From assembly GCA_020650975.1 (NCBI GenBank), contig JAIPMN010002222.1, positions 1 to 39,826 of the forward strand: a DNA stretch of 39,826 nt. Reading direction: 5' to 3'. The notes below the pieces were generated by a model that worked only from the letters and a program-made list of their open reading frames with translations, was not told the DNA's origin and did no database searches. Below, piece by piece: positions 1-12,715 of this stretch; the stretch's first letter is position 1, and each line of letters opens with the position of its first letter. Both the position numbers and the translations under genes were made by a program. Source of the DNA: Apostichopus californicus (lineage: Eukaryota > Echinodermata > Holothuroidea > Aspidochirotida > Stichopodidae).

Positions 1-168
1 ATATGTATTATATATAGTAACATATAATTAGATACCCCACAATCTAACCAAGAGACCTCTGTGTGGTCGCTACTGATTGGCCAGTTATTAACCATTTAAT
101 GCAAGACTGAAAAGGTTGTGTCCAACAAATTTAGTGTTTTTTGGTAATATTTATGAAACATTATATGT

Positions 169-230
169 ACTAATGTTGTGGGGAGACAGGTAAGCGGGTC
201 ACTCGTAAATATATAAACCAGTAAGTTTTA
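169..230 (+). repeat. dispersed repeat, 3' fragment
   Basis: About 60 bases ending in aaaccagtaagtttta, matching the 3' end of the longer copies at 6835-7078, 16871-17001 and 24093-24335. Contains the shared gggagacaggtaagc core. Only the 3' part is recognisable, consistent with 5' truncation or decay. Confidence 0.8.
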
Positions 231-3200
231 TCATTTATATGGATGATGGTCTGATATTAGTGCTACCAAGGAGATAGGTGTAGTGAAATAATGTTTAGGG
301 TTGGGGAAAGGAGAATGGGAAGAGGCATGGGGACTTGTTTCTCCTTAGAAAGGAAAGTTGTACTTTTTGTAGTAAATATAGAATCTTGATGGTAAACACT
401 ATGTAACTCCTAGTGTACTTTATTTCTTTTCTTTCTTTGCTAACCTGTTTCCTCACATTATTAGCACTCTTTCTTTGGTAATAATAGTAGAGATATTTTG
501 ACATAGATCTTCTGTTTCTGTTTATAGAAGAGAGCAACACACATGTGCTTAGATACTCACAGTGTGTTTTGGTCAAGTATGATTTCTGATCTGGCTTTTG
601 CATTATCTGTGGAATGGCTATGGCAAAGGTCATGAGTATTATCATTAATATCATAAATGGAGTTACGGTCGTTAGTAACAAACAAGACGTGAAGTACATT
701 TATGGCTTTAAGCTACTGGTTGATTGTCCAGTTGTATTATTTTACATACCAATCTCATATTTGCATAATTCAATTATTGGTTTTAATAAACATTGTAAAG
801 TTACGGCTATAAATTTGATGAAACCTTTGTAAAGTAATTCAGTAGTTCAGTTGGCTTAATATCTTAGACAAAAGAGAAACCCTTTGATGCTGCGTCTTCA
901 TGAAAGGGTACAAGTGTTGAGAAATTGCCACTTGACATGGCTAATTTGTAAGAAATCTGTTTCGAGTGTTTGTCAAACTGAAGTTAATTTGAGATTAACG
1001 GTCAGTAGTTATAAAGTAATAGTCACCCACACTACACGGTTATCTATTTTTCGTTCAAATTAATTGCCGTAAAATATATTCTGAAAACAAACTCAAATTT
1101 CATTTAAACTTTATGATATTTTCTAACCGAGCTAATAAAACTCAAGTGACAACGTTGGAGTTCAAGACATCAAAGGTACAACACTTCATACCTCTTGACT
1201 TATTCTATTTCAGGTTGTATTTGAAAAGAGACTAATGTTTAATATAACTATAAATGTCAGGAGTATGCTAACAGTTCAAGAAAAGATTCAGTCAGCAAAG
1301 ACATGTCAAAAGTAACATGAAAGTCAATAATCTTTTCTTTGGCACCAGAGTCATTTTACAGCCGGACAAGATTATCCCAAAGGGCACCAAAATGGTCGCC
1401 CATTCCTTAAACTGTAGCATCCTTTCATTACTTGTTTGCTACCCTACTCCTTCCTCATTTGTGACATTTATAGATCGCTTATTAACCCAATTTCTCCCAT
1501 TTTAATAAGTCACAGAAAGGCCAGAAGGAACTCATGTTGACACAACTGTTAAATTAAAAGTTTCGGAACATGAAATAATATTATTTTGAGTCCTGAATGT
1601 CTTTTGTATGAGTCATATTTCAAAAGGTCAATTGGACCTTTTCATAATTGGGGGGATTATACAAAAAGTGGTACCTTTGTACCAAAATCCTTCCGGAAGC
1701 TGTTGGTGGTAAGATTATGATAACATTTGTTGGCATTTAGAGATGACTTCTTCTTAAAATAAATTTTAGAAACTGATTCTTGAAATTTCAAGCTAAATAT
1801 GGAACAAGGTTTATATGTAAAATTATACTAGATTCACGGGCTTAATTTGTCGAAACCTCCCCTGCTAACGATGCTGGATGTGGCCTTCCCCGCCCATCAT
1901 TTTTCTCCCTCGGCCTTCACAGTATGAAGTTTAACTCCTCCGGTCTGACATCCAGGTGTTTATTTTCTCAGCATTGGAGGTCAAAATTCCCTGGCTATCC
2001 AAGGGTGTCAAGTACTGTACCTGCAAGGATAAAAAATATTATCTTAAGAAAATTTCAACTAGCATTTTCATAAAAAATTTCACATCCTCCTTATTTTATT
2101 TTATTCTTTTTTTTTCTCTCTCTCCACCTCTCTCTCTTTCTCTATGTTTTCTCTGTATGAATATGAATTTGGAAAGTTGTGATTTGTAGATTACAATTTA
2201 CTCAGTGAGCTTTTGTTAGTCTTTTCTTGCATAAATCTTGAAGATTTTGTATTAAATCTTTGGAAGTACGACGACAGATTTGATTTAGGTAACCGTGACT
2301 TTGAAGAGGCTCAGAGAGCTACCCTTTTTCGCTGGTATTGAAAAAATGCACTTTCCGTTAGGTCAAGAGTTTTACAACTAAGTATAAATCAACTAGTAAA
2401 TAATATCATTTGGTGGGGATTTCAAAGTACTGTTCTCCCTCTCTGCAAATAATTCATCTTTCTGAATATTTTGAATAAATCTTAGATTTTGCTAGAATTT
2501 TTTTTTTTACCAAATGAAGATTCATTTGCAAGTAAAATAAGTGGTCAGCTTTGAAATAGATCTAAAAGGATATAACGTGTGAAAATAGGAATGAGTTGTT
2601 TGATTTGGTTGATAATTGTTTAATCTCTGGGAATAATTTACGCTTCAACTTTTTGTGTACACCCTTTTTGAAGTTTCTGAAGTTGGTATCCGATGAAATG
2701 TGATGTTTAAAATGTACGAAATAGTTGCCATCTTTGCAATTGTGTAGCAATTTTACAATTTTGTATAGTATTTTACAATGCAAATACTGCAAAAGTTATT
2801 CCCTCATCTTATCTGAATGATAGCTTGATAGCTTCCGTAAGATATCCAGACATTTGTGACCAGATGCAAAAGATGTCCTTTAAAGATAATTTGTACCAAA
2901 GAAATGATTTGTTAATTTCTCTTCTCTGAAAGGAGTTTGGATTATCGTAAAAGATGAAAGGAAACACAAGAATGATGAGCATGTTGCTTCTTTAAGGACT
3001 AAAAAGCTTATCCTCTTCGTCCTATTGAGAGTGAGAGGCGGAGAGAGAAGGTAGCAGATTTACTCTTTGTAAAACACATTCCATTTAAAGACTACTTTTT
3101 TGATGACATCTCGATAGAAGGATATCAATCAAATTACTTTTAATTTGGACCCAGTGTGGTGGAATCCTGTCATTCTGTGGGAAACAGTGGTAATACTTGG

Positions 3201-4396
3201 ATGGAACTATTCTTGCAATTTCTGCAGATATTTACAAGCAACAGAATTAAAAGAAGGTGTGGTATCGTTGTGAATGACTTTAACAACTATTGATTCTTTG
3301 TAACTACGTTTTGATACTCCATTCATCGTGTGTTACAACTCGGAATCAAGGGTTGCGAGCAAATGGGAGTTTTTTAACTACAAAATCACCCAAAAATCAC
3401 CAACATTTCTGACCCAGTAGAGATGGTATCTTGACTGATCATTTACCCTGTACGATGTTTGGATGTTATGTCTGGAATGGAGAGTAATTTTCATAAATTT
3501 GCAAGCAGTTATTCCTTCTTTATATTATACTGGAAAGTAATCAATAGAAAACCAAATGTTCATCTTTCTTTTTCAAGTTTGCAAAATAATAGTGTACCTG
3601 TGTAAGTCTCTTGTTTTCATAAGAGGTTTAGCATTGGAGTTGTTTGGCTTGACTGAAGTACAAGGTAAAGGGGTAAAAGATGATGGCCTGGAGAAGGGGG
3701 GGGGGGGTGAAGGTTATTGAAATAGTTTGGTATGTGTAAAGATCTGGAAGGGAAAGGAGAAGAGAGAGGCTGGGAGGGGGGGGGGGAGGTGTATGTTGCT
3801 TACCTTGTGTGCTTTGACCACTTCCTTATTGCTATTTTACGATAGTTGTTAAAGATTTTCATGCCTGTTCTTGATATTAATGGGTCACATATCCAAACAA
3901 ATGATCCATTCATAAAAAGTATAAATTCAAAATTTTTTAATAAATAAATAGATAAATAAATAAATGGCAAAAGACAGTTCTTATACTTGTTCAACTAACC
4001 CCCATTGGGTGGGTCTTCCTAAGGGGATGATAAACAGAGAAATTGACCTGTGTGTTTTCATATTTTAGGTATTATTACACTTTATGCTAGTTAATCACTG
4101 AGGTCAGGGGGTGATCTCAAAAGCTTAGTCAAACTGCCCTTAGGACAGTCCTAAATCTCTCTCACTCGAACAGAGAAGAAGAATAGCTGGTTTTCTTTGG
4201 CTGCTTTCAATAGCCCATCGGCTAAGTTATGATTGCATTAGGCACAGAGGTGTGAAAAATTGGGAACTGTTATTGGCTGGAGGGTTCCAAAACGGATGGA
4301 ATGTCATCTTAGGGTAAGGGGAAGCGCGACCAGCTGCAGATGACTTAACTTTGTTCAAATTTTTATTTTAATTTCCTCAAAAATTATAATATGATA
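231..4396. other. no gene seen
   Basis: AT-rich DNA with short open frames of at most 134 codons on either strand, none with recognisable protein character. Holds poly-G runs near 3700 and 3775-3787, and an (AAAT)n-like stretch at about 3938-3965. Nothing else I can name. Confidence 0.6.
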
Positions 4397-4400
4397 TTAA

Positions 4401-4968
4401 AAGGAATATACCAGTGGCAGAAAATGTGATACCCCATCTTCCAAAAACATGTCACATTGTGAGTTGAACACACCCACCTCAATATCTTGTCCTTAACTCG
4501 AGATATGGTTTGATCGAAATGGAATCAATTTTGGCGGGCTAAACCCTGGATACCTCCCTGCGAGTGGTTCCCAGTAGGTGGTATGTGATGTCATAAATGC
4601 AAGTGCTGGTCAAAAGCTTTACTTTCCCGTTATTAATCTCCTTTTTTGATTTATCCTTGAAACTTGATAAATTTGGAATGTTTTCTGTATTAAAAGTTTC
4701 ATCAAAATGCAATTTGATGTCAAAAATATTTTATTCCTCTGTCAATATGTAAGTTAAATATAAAAAAAAGGGAAAAAAAACAAAAGCAGTTTTAGTTGAA
4801 TTGCGTTGATGACATCATTCACTCTGCTATGACCAGATGCAAAAATACCACCAAATTTGAAAACCTCATAACTTGTGCCCACGAGGGAGTGGTATAGCTC
4901 AAAATATGCAGAAAATTTCCAGTATTGGTAATACTAGGCAAGCAAATTCAGCCATTGGAAAATTCCCT
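4401..4968. mobile_element. TTAA-flanked inverted-repeat element (MITE-like), 568 bp
   Basis: TTAA at 4397-4400 and 4969-4972 brackets imperfect terminal inverted repeats: the left end begins aaggaatataccagtggc and the right end, reverse-complemented, begins aagggaattttccaatggc. Inner segments also pair loosely (gtgatgtcat near 4587 with gatgacatca near 4808), so the unit is partly palindromic. No transposase frame. A TTAA target is typical of piggyBac-type elements; family assignment is inference. Confidence 0.62.
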
Positions 4969-4972
4969 TTAA

Positions 4973-5343
4973 ATGCTTTATTAAGTATCTCAAAGTTTTT
5001 TCTCCTGCGGTTTTATAATAAGTTCAAAAATAATTCACGATGTCATTGATATTATACAGTAGACAATCAAATTGTCACGATGCTTTGAAGATCAAGAGGG
5101 AAAAAAAGAAGAAAGAAACAAAGTGTAAAAGTTTGACCATCTAAGGTGACCTTTTATAGGGTGGGTCTGCTGTTGGCTGTAAGAATTACTTTAATTGATA
5201 AATATGAAGAAAGGATAGGCAAGGGATAGGAAGACCAAATTAATTGTTGTTATGAATTTTCTTTGAATACTATGATGAATAGGGCATTGTAATTGTGAAG
5301 TTAATAAGAGCTCCACATATAGGCTCATTTCTTCATGGACATC
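4973..5343. other. no gene seen
   Basis: AT-rich spacer between the TTAA-flanked element and a minisatellite. I see no coding, RNA or repeat signal. Confidence 0.55.
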
Positions 5344-5560
5344 AGGATAGGCTTATGGCCTATTACTACATCCTATTCTTTTACATTTACTGTTTGATCT
5401 TAGGATAGGCTGATCTCCTATTAAAGCTACAACACTAACATCATCCTATCCCTGCAATGGACTGTTTGATTGTAGGATAGGCTGATGGCCTATAACACTG
5501 AAAGCATACTATCCTTGGGATGGACTGTTTGATCCTAGGATGGGCTGATACTTAAATTAT
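5344..5560 (+). repeat. diverged minisatellite, four units
   Basis: The core aggataggctgatggcctat recurs at 5344, 5402, 5474 and 5537 (spacings 58, 72 and 63). The last three cores are preceded by actgtttgat. Units differ by substitutions and small indels, so it is an old array. Confidence 0.75.
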
Positions 5561-6834
5561 ATAGGCTACACCACTGTGAATAGGACTCTCTGTTTGGTCA
5601 GTAAAATGCAACATTACTGAACACGGTAAAGTCCAACATCTGATCTCCCTGTTAGGTTCTTTTTACTACGTCTATCTTTCTGTCTTTTTCTCTTGCAAAG
5701 AAATTGATTCATGTAGGTCTCTTTGTGTTGTGAAGAATAAAGAATAGATAAGTTTCCAGTAGGATGCAACACCTTTTGAATGACATAATACCGAAGCAAC
5801 AAGATATACCTAACTGTTATAAGACTTCTGAGTATTGATGCAGCATGGTTTGCCTGTTGTGGACCTCATACTCAATAGTTACTAGGTTGAATTACTTATT
5901 GTGGTTGTTCCATCAGGCTTTTCAGTAATCGTAGATTGATCAGTTTAATCTGTTTGGAGAGAATAATGAGAAACCCCATCTCTGGGAGGATTTAGTATAA
6001 ATAGTTTTCTTTACTTGGAAGCTTTAAAGCTTTAAATTATAGATAAGTTTAAGAAAACTAAATCTTGGGGAAAATTAAGTAATAAAACTATCTACTGAAG
6101 CAGTGTATCCACTGACATTTCTTTAAAATATCTTTTAGTACGTTTAAAGTAAACGCTCTGACATAAAAGAGAAAATTCTGTTGTCCCTCACAGTTCAATA
6201 TAAAAAACCGCAATTAATGTTCACTGCAGTCCAGCCTTTGATTTGGTAGTGTGCCTTTATACAGTAAATAATATGAAATAAATTAATCCACTTAAAAAAG
6301 CACTGTATAAATGTTTTTCTACTTTAAGTACAGAACAAATTCCTTCAGATATTGTGTTATATGAAAATGGAACTATGAGTAGTAATCGGATTATGATATA
6401 GCAAAGTAATCTTTTTCATCAGATTTAATGTCATTTTAATCGTTAAGAATAATAATCACTATTCATAATTTCAACTTGATAAATGAAATTTATTAATATT
6501 AAATAAACTAATATAAACCTTTCTGCAAGTGTTTTGTCTAAAGCACACCATCAGAACTGCTGCAGAGGGCCTTTAATTTAGAAGTTAATTGTATCTTAAT
6601 TTCTCATCCTGTAGTAAATGTCACTCATTAACTAATAATTTAACACTAAGTCTCTATGACTATACAAGATAAATGACTGGAGAATTATTATATGTTGGAG
6701 AATTATCAATGGTTTTTCATATTGCCTGTTTCCAAACCATGATTTGACTGATTGTTGCTCAAATTTGTGCTTGCTAATTATTCTTACTGCAGTTATTTTG
6801 TTGTTGTTGTTGAAATCCAAAATGATGTATTGAA
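5561..6834. other. no gene seen
   Basis: AT-rich. Short open frames only. A (TTG)n run at about 6798-6812 lies in a 36-bp segment that is duplicated on the far side of the next repeat. Confidence 0.55.
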
Positions 6835-7078
6835 GGTAAAAATCCAAGGTATCCGGGCAAATTTCCGTAAGATTTGCTATCCACTACAAAAACACATGTG
6901 TAGACACTTTGGATGGTAGAATGAGAAGGAAGGGCAATGACCAGGGGGCCGGTGTTGAGGGTGCACAGTGTTAAAAGAATACTAGGGCATACTAGACACG
7001 GTAGAATGAGGTGCTAAGGTTGTGAGGAGACAGGTAAGCTCATCACTCGTAAATATCTAAACCAGTAAGTTTTATGAT
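6835..7078 (+). repeat. dispersed repeat, longest copy class (~244 bp)
   Basis: Aligns almost throughout with 24093-24335, sharing cactttggatggtagaatg, gggtgcacagtgttaaaag, actagacacggtagaatgag, gagacaggtaagct and the 3' end aaaccagtaagttttatgat. No open frame and no clear terminal inverted repeats. Near-identical direct repeats of about 36 bp (6774-6812 and 7081-7116) lie just outside it. Confidence 0.85.
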
Positions 7079-7337
7079 TACTAATTATTCTTTCTGCAGT
7101 TATTTTGTTGTTGTTGCATTTCTTGGATATTTTCAATATCCTGTGAGTTATACTAACAAGCTGAGTCGGCAGATGCATTATTTAAACTGCAGAACTTTTT
7201 CCCTGTAATCAATAGAGTTTTACTCCTTTACTAAACACTGTGAATGTGAATACGTCTATGCAGTTAATTGCTAATTATTAGTTTGTGTGTGCCTAAAAAC
7301 TGTTTGAATTGGTCTTAAAACTGCCATGAGTAAATAT

Positions 7338-7680
7338 GTCATAAAGTGTGAATTTTTTTTTCTTCAACGATGTGACAATATTGTGTTTCATTCAAAAGGA
7401 AGTGTTCATGTCATATTGCTCTAAGTGTTTTCCAGGACCTGGTTCATCAGTGAGTTTTTGTACTGTGAATATAGTTTAAAAATCCATTTAAGGAATCTAA
7501 ATCCTGGCGTGGGATGACTCTGTGTCATAAAATGTGAAAAACGTTTCCACCAGTTGACAATAATGTGTTTCCTTCAAAAGGAAGTGTTCATGTCATATTG
7601 ACCTTGGGGTTTGCAGTTGTTCATCAAAATAATGATATTTTCGTACTGCGGTAAGTTTACCGAACCATTTAAGGGAGTAG
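7338..7680 (+). repeat. tandem duplication, ~184-bp period
   Basis: The segment with gtcataaagtgtgaa, ttcaaaaggaagtgttcatg and ccatttaagg (7338-7505) is repeated diverged at about 7522-7680 (gtcataaaatgtgaa, ttcaaaaggaagtgttcatg, ccatttaaggg). Confidence 0.8.
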
Positions 7681-8176
7681 CTGTCGGTAAGGGGCAATTA
7701 ATGGTGATAATAAGGCAAAAATGATTTTAAAGAACAAAGAATGTATTAGATACAGTTGAAGAGCTCTCAAAACCAGGTACCTCAGGATTTTAATCGCTCT
7801 GCTTTTACCGATAGCCCCAACAAGTCGGCATTGTTTCTAATAATTAACCTTTTCTCTCCTGGTGATGACAAGTCACAGTACTTACTATAGCTTGTTCTGT
7901 CAAATTGGAAGATCATAATGATTTTCATATATATACCACATTGCAACTTTTTAGTAGGGAAATGGCATTCTTGAGAAATTGTCACTCTTCTTGCAAATTT
8001 TGTATATTGTTTGACGGTTGTTGCATGATTAGCATATATATATGTTAAATATTCACATAGAATATGAAAAGTAGTTCAACTTAATGACAACAAAAACCAA
8101 TTGAAATCGTGTTCGATGTTTATGCTGGAGGTGTTTTTACGTAATTGGTTAGCTTTTGAAAGTTTGCACGATAACT

Positions 8177-8460
8177 ATAATCGGTGCTATGGCCGAGCGG
8201 ATAAAGGCGGTGGCATTTGAAGCAATGAGGTTTAGCAATTGGGAGGGTTCGGGGTTCGATCCCTTGCCGGGTCATAGTAAGGTAGGTTTTTCATTCAAGA
8301 GCATTTTACGGTCATCCCATCTGAAATGACTTTCTTAAATGGAAAGATTCCAAATTTTAGTTACAATGATGAATTGGAAGCCACCCAATGTGAAAATTGT
8401 AATCCATAAACCCTCACGGCTTCTCCCATATTCCTGGTCGCTTAAGCATTTGTAAAAATA
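8177..8460 (+). mobile_element. tRNA-derived SINE
   Basis: The head resembles a type II (Leu/Ser-like) tRNA: GGTGCTATGGCCGAGCGGAT from 8183 with an A-box TGGCCGAGCGG at 8190-8200 and a B-box GGTTCGATCCC at 8253-8263, i.e. an internal pol III promoter. The acceptor ends do not pair as in a working tRNA and the element runs on through an unrelated body ending near cttaagcatttgtaaaaata. A degenerate relative of the head is at 26886-26970. The 3' limit is approximate. Confidence 0.72.
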
Positions 8461-8947
8461 ACTGCCTGATTATATTATATCATATATACTAAGTAAAGGA
8501 TGTCACACTGAGCAACATATGCAGAAGTGAACTAATGCACTACGTATACTGTGAAAAGGGATAGAAAGATAAAGGGAACACGCTGTAAAGTCTATATTGA
8601 AATTTACGAACCTTTCTGAGTCCTCTCAACACTCATATCATCGTAGAATACGAATTGGTATTTTTCTTTGGCCTTGCACTGCAAACCAGTCTTCTGTTTT
8701 CCTCTAATTTATGTTAATGTGATGATCAAGTATAAAAGTGTATAAAATTCAACTCTACAGTAACTGGTAAACTTGCTCTTTAATGTAGGATAGGGCAAAG
8801 CAATGAACCAATTTCCATGTGGTAACACTATACCTAAATTATCCCCAAAGCTATCCCCAAAATTAGCCAGATCTGCTTATTTGAACTGCAAAACAGGGGG
8901 AGACCATTTGTGTGATGAAGTGGTATTCCCTTCAAGTTACCGTGAGC

Positions 8948-8996
8948 CAGCTAGTCAGTCAGTCTGTCCGTCCGTCCGTCCATCAGTCAGTCAGTC
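8948..8996 (+). repeat. tetranucleotide microsatellite
   Basis: Mixed (CAGT)n and (CCGT)n units: agtcagtcagtctgtccgtc followed by ccgtccatcagtcagtcagt. It sits inside two overlapping chance frames that are Ser/Val/Pro rich only because of the repeat. Confidence 0.85.
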
Positions 8997-9015
8997 ATTG
9001 TGCCTGTGTAAGTGA

Positions 9016-12000
9016 TTGGTTTCCTATTTCATGGCGTGGAAGGATACCAAGTTCAGACGTTAATGGGTACGTATCCCAGATGATGAAGCTGTCATCAGGA
9101 AATGATGCCTTCTTGTTTATAGCAATAAAGCCGAGTGCTTAAATCATTACTAATGAAGCACATTCTGTGGCGGGCCTGTCGCTAGACAGGTATGCTAACA
9201 TTAAATTAATCATGCATCGTTTGATTGAATGGCCTTAACGGTCGTTCAGAATAAATGAATGAAGCATCCTTGCATGACATTGCTGTGTGCCTGTGTTGTC
9301 ATTAATGTTCCATACCAACACACAGTCTGATGTTAAAGTGACCATGCTTATGCGAATTGTACCCTACCTCCAATATGCTAGACAAATGAAGAATGGTCAC
9401 CAAGTTTAATTCGTTTCTCTCAATTTCTCCATATTTATGAAGTGCCATGTCCCCCTAAAGGGACCAGCAGATATATGCACTCCCATGGTTACCATGTTTT
9501 TCCCATAATTTTGTTTAAACCCATTCTGCCATTCTTGTTACACTGTTCATAAAGCATTGCCCATAGCAGTATGTAACTGCAAGGTCTGGGCTATTATCAA
9601 AAGATCCTCCTATTTTTTGGGGGTGTGGGAGGGGCGATAGGGAGTTGAAATTTAATCACCCTTCAGAGTTTATCAATTGCACCCCAACAATTAACATAGT
9701 TAACACACCACTTAGCATGCACTAACTGGAAAACATCAGATTTCCAAGATTTTAGATCTCTGTCTGTTTTTCAACAATTTCAGTCAGTGTGGTTATTTTG
9801 CCAAAATATTTTAAAGCCATGTAACACTAGATCACATATGTCATTGTTGTGGCATACAATTTTTTTGAATATTTATTGTAACATTGCAAGGGGAATTGAT
9901 TTGGGAGAACTGTTGGTTGAACTTCATAGGTAAATGTGTTAAATACCTCTGGTATTCTCGCCTTGCCTTCCATTGTGCGTCTTCCTGGCATGCACAATAT
10001 ATGAAGTCAGTGCTTCATAAAAGGGGTACCAACTATTTTAGTAATTACAGAAAGCTATTTTTCATAAACAAAAAAACCTGTGTACACTTGGGCCATATTG
10101 ATGAGGAGTGTTCGGAATCAAAATGGGAGAGATATTTGTGACTAATTTATTTAAAATTCCGGTAGCCGGGAGTGTTTGTTCTCTTCACTGTTATCAACGA
10201 CAACAACTACTACCAACAATGGTTTTTTTTTTATGGTCAGTAGCGGTATTGTGGTTAGTTTATGTTTGGTTTGAACACAACGCAAGGACAGCCTCTTGTC
10301 CACTATTTCTGTTCCTGTTGGTCGATGTTTTATGATATATGTAAGGTTACAGCTTCCATAAAATACCTTCTATTGCGATTGTTTTTGGGTGAATTGAGTT
10401 AACCTGGTTTATTCACCGCAAAAGGGACGGAGAAGTTGCTTTGTACTGATGTTGGCTTCCATTTTGTTGTATTTAAGCATACAAATCTTGTGGTCAGTAA
10501 AACTAGTGTACAGAACAGAGGGAAGTTTTATCAAGTATAAGTATAATATTAGCAAAAGCAAACAAAATTGACAAAGTATTTAATTTTAGTTTTAGTAATT
10601 AAATGCAAAATACAAAAGACCAAAAATGTTTGACATAATAGAACCAGAAACCCTTCAGGTCTAGTGATCCCTTGGCAACACTTTACAGTAGAACATATGA
10701 ACTGTATAAAAGATTTTCAACTTTTGGAGTTTACCAGCTTTTCAGTGACCTTTGGTGACCTTAGTCACACAGAAACTATCACATTCTTGTACTTGCAATT
10801 TTCCAACATTTTACTGTCCAGATGCTGTTCCAGCTTCAATAACATTTAATGAAATGCAAGTTTGATAATTTAAAAAATGTCAACTTATGAATTCATTATT
10901 TTAAATGAAGCTAGCAGTCAAGCTAATAATAGCCTTTGTTTTCATGGGATATTAGTGTCAAAAAAGCACTGATAAAATTGAGTTATATCAACTTAGTTGT
11001 TTTTAAGCATTGTGCAACTTTCAATGGTAACAACAGCACTACAGGCCAACTGCAGTAAAGATTTTCTGTAGGTTCTGCAAGAGTTTGTTGAAGCTATTTG
11101 ATCAGGCTAGTTCAATTCCGTTAACTTAAGCCTAGGGGGCTTGTTAGGTCAGTTGCCAGAAATCCTAGCCAGTCCTGATCTTGAACATATATATGTTGAA
11201 TGAGTGAAGATAACAAATAAACAAGAGTGAATCAACAAGGTTATTGTCTGTGGCGGTCTTTTAATCTGAAAGCAAAACATGGCCAGGAATTTTTCTACAA
11301 AGTTTTTTCTCAAGGGGTGTGGGATAGGTGTAATATGCCGTGGTTCAGCAAATTTTCTCTTTCTGAGCTTGTACCCAAAGATGAAATGTTCCGTTAAGTT
11401 CAGTCCTTTTACAAAAACATTGCCTGAACTCCGCCCACTGTACTGTATATATACATCCCACTGTTTAGCAAAGCCAACAATGAGAGCCCTTGCGATCTAA
11501 ATTTTGGCTTGTTTAGGAAGTCATACGTCCTTGGCCAGCGGAACGTATTATTTTTTGAGCTTAAACTCTGACAGGAGAGCATGTCAAAGTTATCATGGTG
11601 ACTCTGATATCAGAAGCATTTCCGGTTGGTTTCTTTGCGTGGTAAACTTCAACGGTACGTAACGCTCGTTGAGGTTACTGAACTGTGCCCAAACCGCCAA
11701 GTTTCCGTAAAATTAACTGGAAGTCTGAGTATTAGCTATTTAAGATACAGCATTTCCTCTGAACATGCTAGAGAGATTATGATTAGTGATATATTTAAGA
11801 AATCCATTGAGCGTCAAGATCTCCGTTTTGCCCTTCTCGTGGATATTTGAAACAATGGTTTGGTCTCCAGGGAGCTGTCGGGGTATTATATAGTATTGGC
11901 AGTTTGCTACTTCCAGCAAAGTGTCTCCCATCATGGCATGTTGACATGTCAGGACAAATGTTGAATTATGTTTTCTGGTTGTCCCTTGGACAACCAGGTC

Positions 12001-12214
12001 TTACATTTTCGTTGTCTGAAGGAGTAAATTTGGTTGTAAACATTAACCAAATTAACAAAAGAATGAAATTGATCAATATATACACTGTAGTAGAGATGTG
12101 TAGGTTTGGTAAATAGAGTGCCGGCTTGGGCCAGTCAAACTCCTCATCTTGTTTTATTTCATGATAAATCTCAAAAGTTTACCTATTGCAGGGTTATTGT
12201 ATTAAACTGTTCCT
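9016..12214. other. no gene seen
   Basis: No convincing coding exon. A 74-codon frame at 11626-11850 lies in slightly CpG-richer DNA (around 11540-11840) but shows no recognisable motif. Scattered poly-T and poly-A only. Confidence 0.5.
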
Positions 12215-12350
12215 AAACCACTCTTGAAGACCTATGGTTACAGAAGCTTCGAATACTCTGGCTCTTATCTCTGGAACAAGTTACCAGATCACATTCGAAC
12301 ATGCTCTAAACTTATTATTCAGTTACAGTAAAATCTGTCTTTGACGTAAT
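12215..12350 (+). mobile_element. LINE C-terminal fragment, decayed
   Basis: The + frame from 12215 reads KPLLKTYGYRSFEYSGSYLW then NKLPDHIRTCSKL before a stop at 12331. The Y-G-x-R-S-F...LWN-x-LP-x-x-IR pattern is the familiar C-terminal tail after the reverse transcriptase of CR1/L2/Jockey-type LINEs. The following FK-x-x-LKTHLF-like segment appears only in another frame, so it is frameshifted as well as 5'-truncated. No upstream RT motifs are visible. Confidence 0.65.
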
Positions 12351-12715
12351 CAATTTTGATTTTGGTCGTCTAGCCAGATATTTGGGTGTTTCTGATGACA
12401 GGAAGACCATTAAAAATTAACGTTCATTACATCTACTCTTACTTGTCTCAAATCTAAAAATGCATTTTCCTATCCACTCAACTCTTAGGTGGACTCAAGG
12501 TAAATGTGAACAGTTAATTGTCTCAATACAGCAAAGACATTGCTCTAAAGTTTGCTGTGTACACATAAAATGTTAAAATGCTAAACGCATATATGTGATC
12601 ATGATTTTGACTTCCTGGAAATATTTACAGTTCATACCAAAGATTTCTTCAATTTACTAATTGGTAATCTGTGTTTGTTACAGGTGAAGTTATTCCAGTC
12701 ATTAATTTACATGTT

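Noticed and set aside
295-699. 134-codon minus-strand open frame
   Set aside because: AT-rich background; no domain, signal pattern or splice context that I recognise.
8183-8275. Possible functional tRNA gene (Leu/Ser-like)
   Set aside because: Acceptor stem does not pair and the sequence continues into a SINE body; box sequences alone do not make a tRNA.
8948-8996. CRISPR-like regular spacing
   Set aside because: Plain microsatellite; units are four bases and there are no spacers. The window is eukaryotic.
8803-9142. Two overlapping + frames rich in Ser/Val/Pro
   Set aside because: Driven by the tetranucleotide microsatellite at 8948-8996.
11626-11850. 74-codon + frame in slightly CpG-richer DNA
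   Set aside because: No recognisable motif and no convincing splice borders; retained only as a remark.
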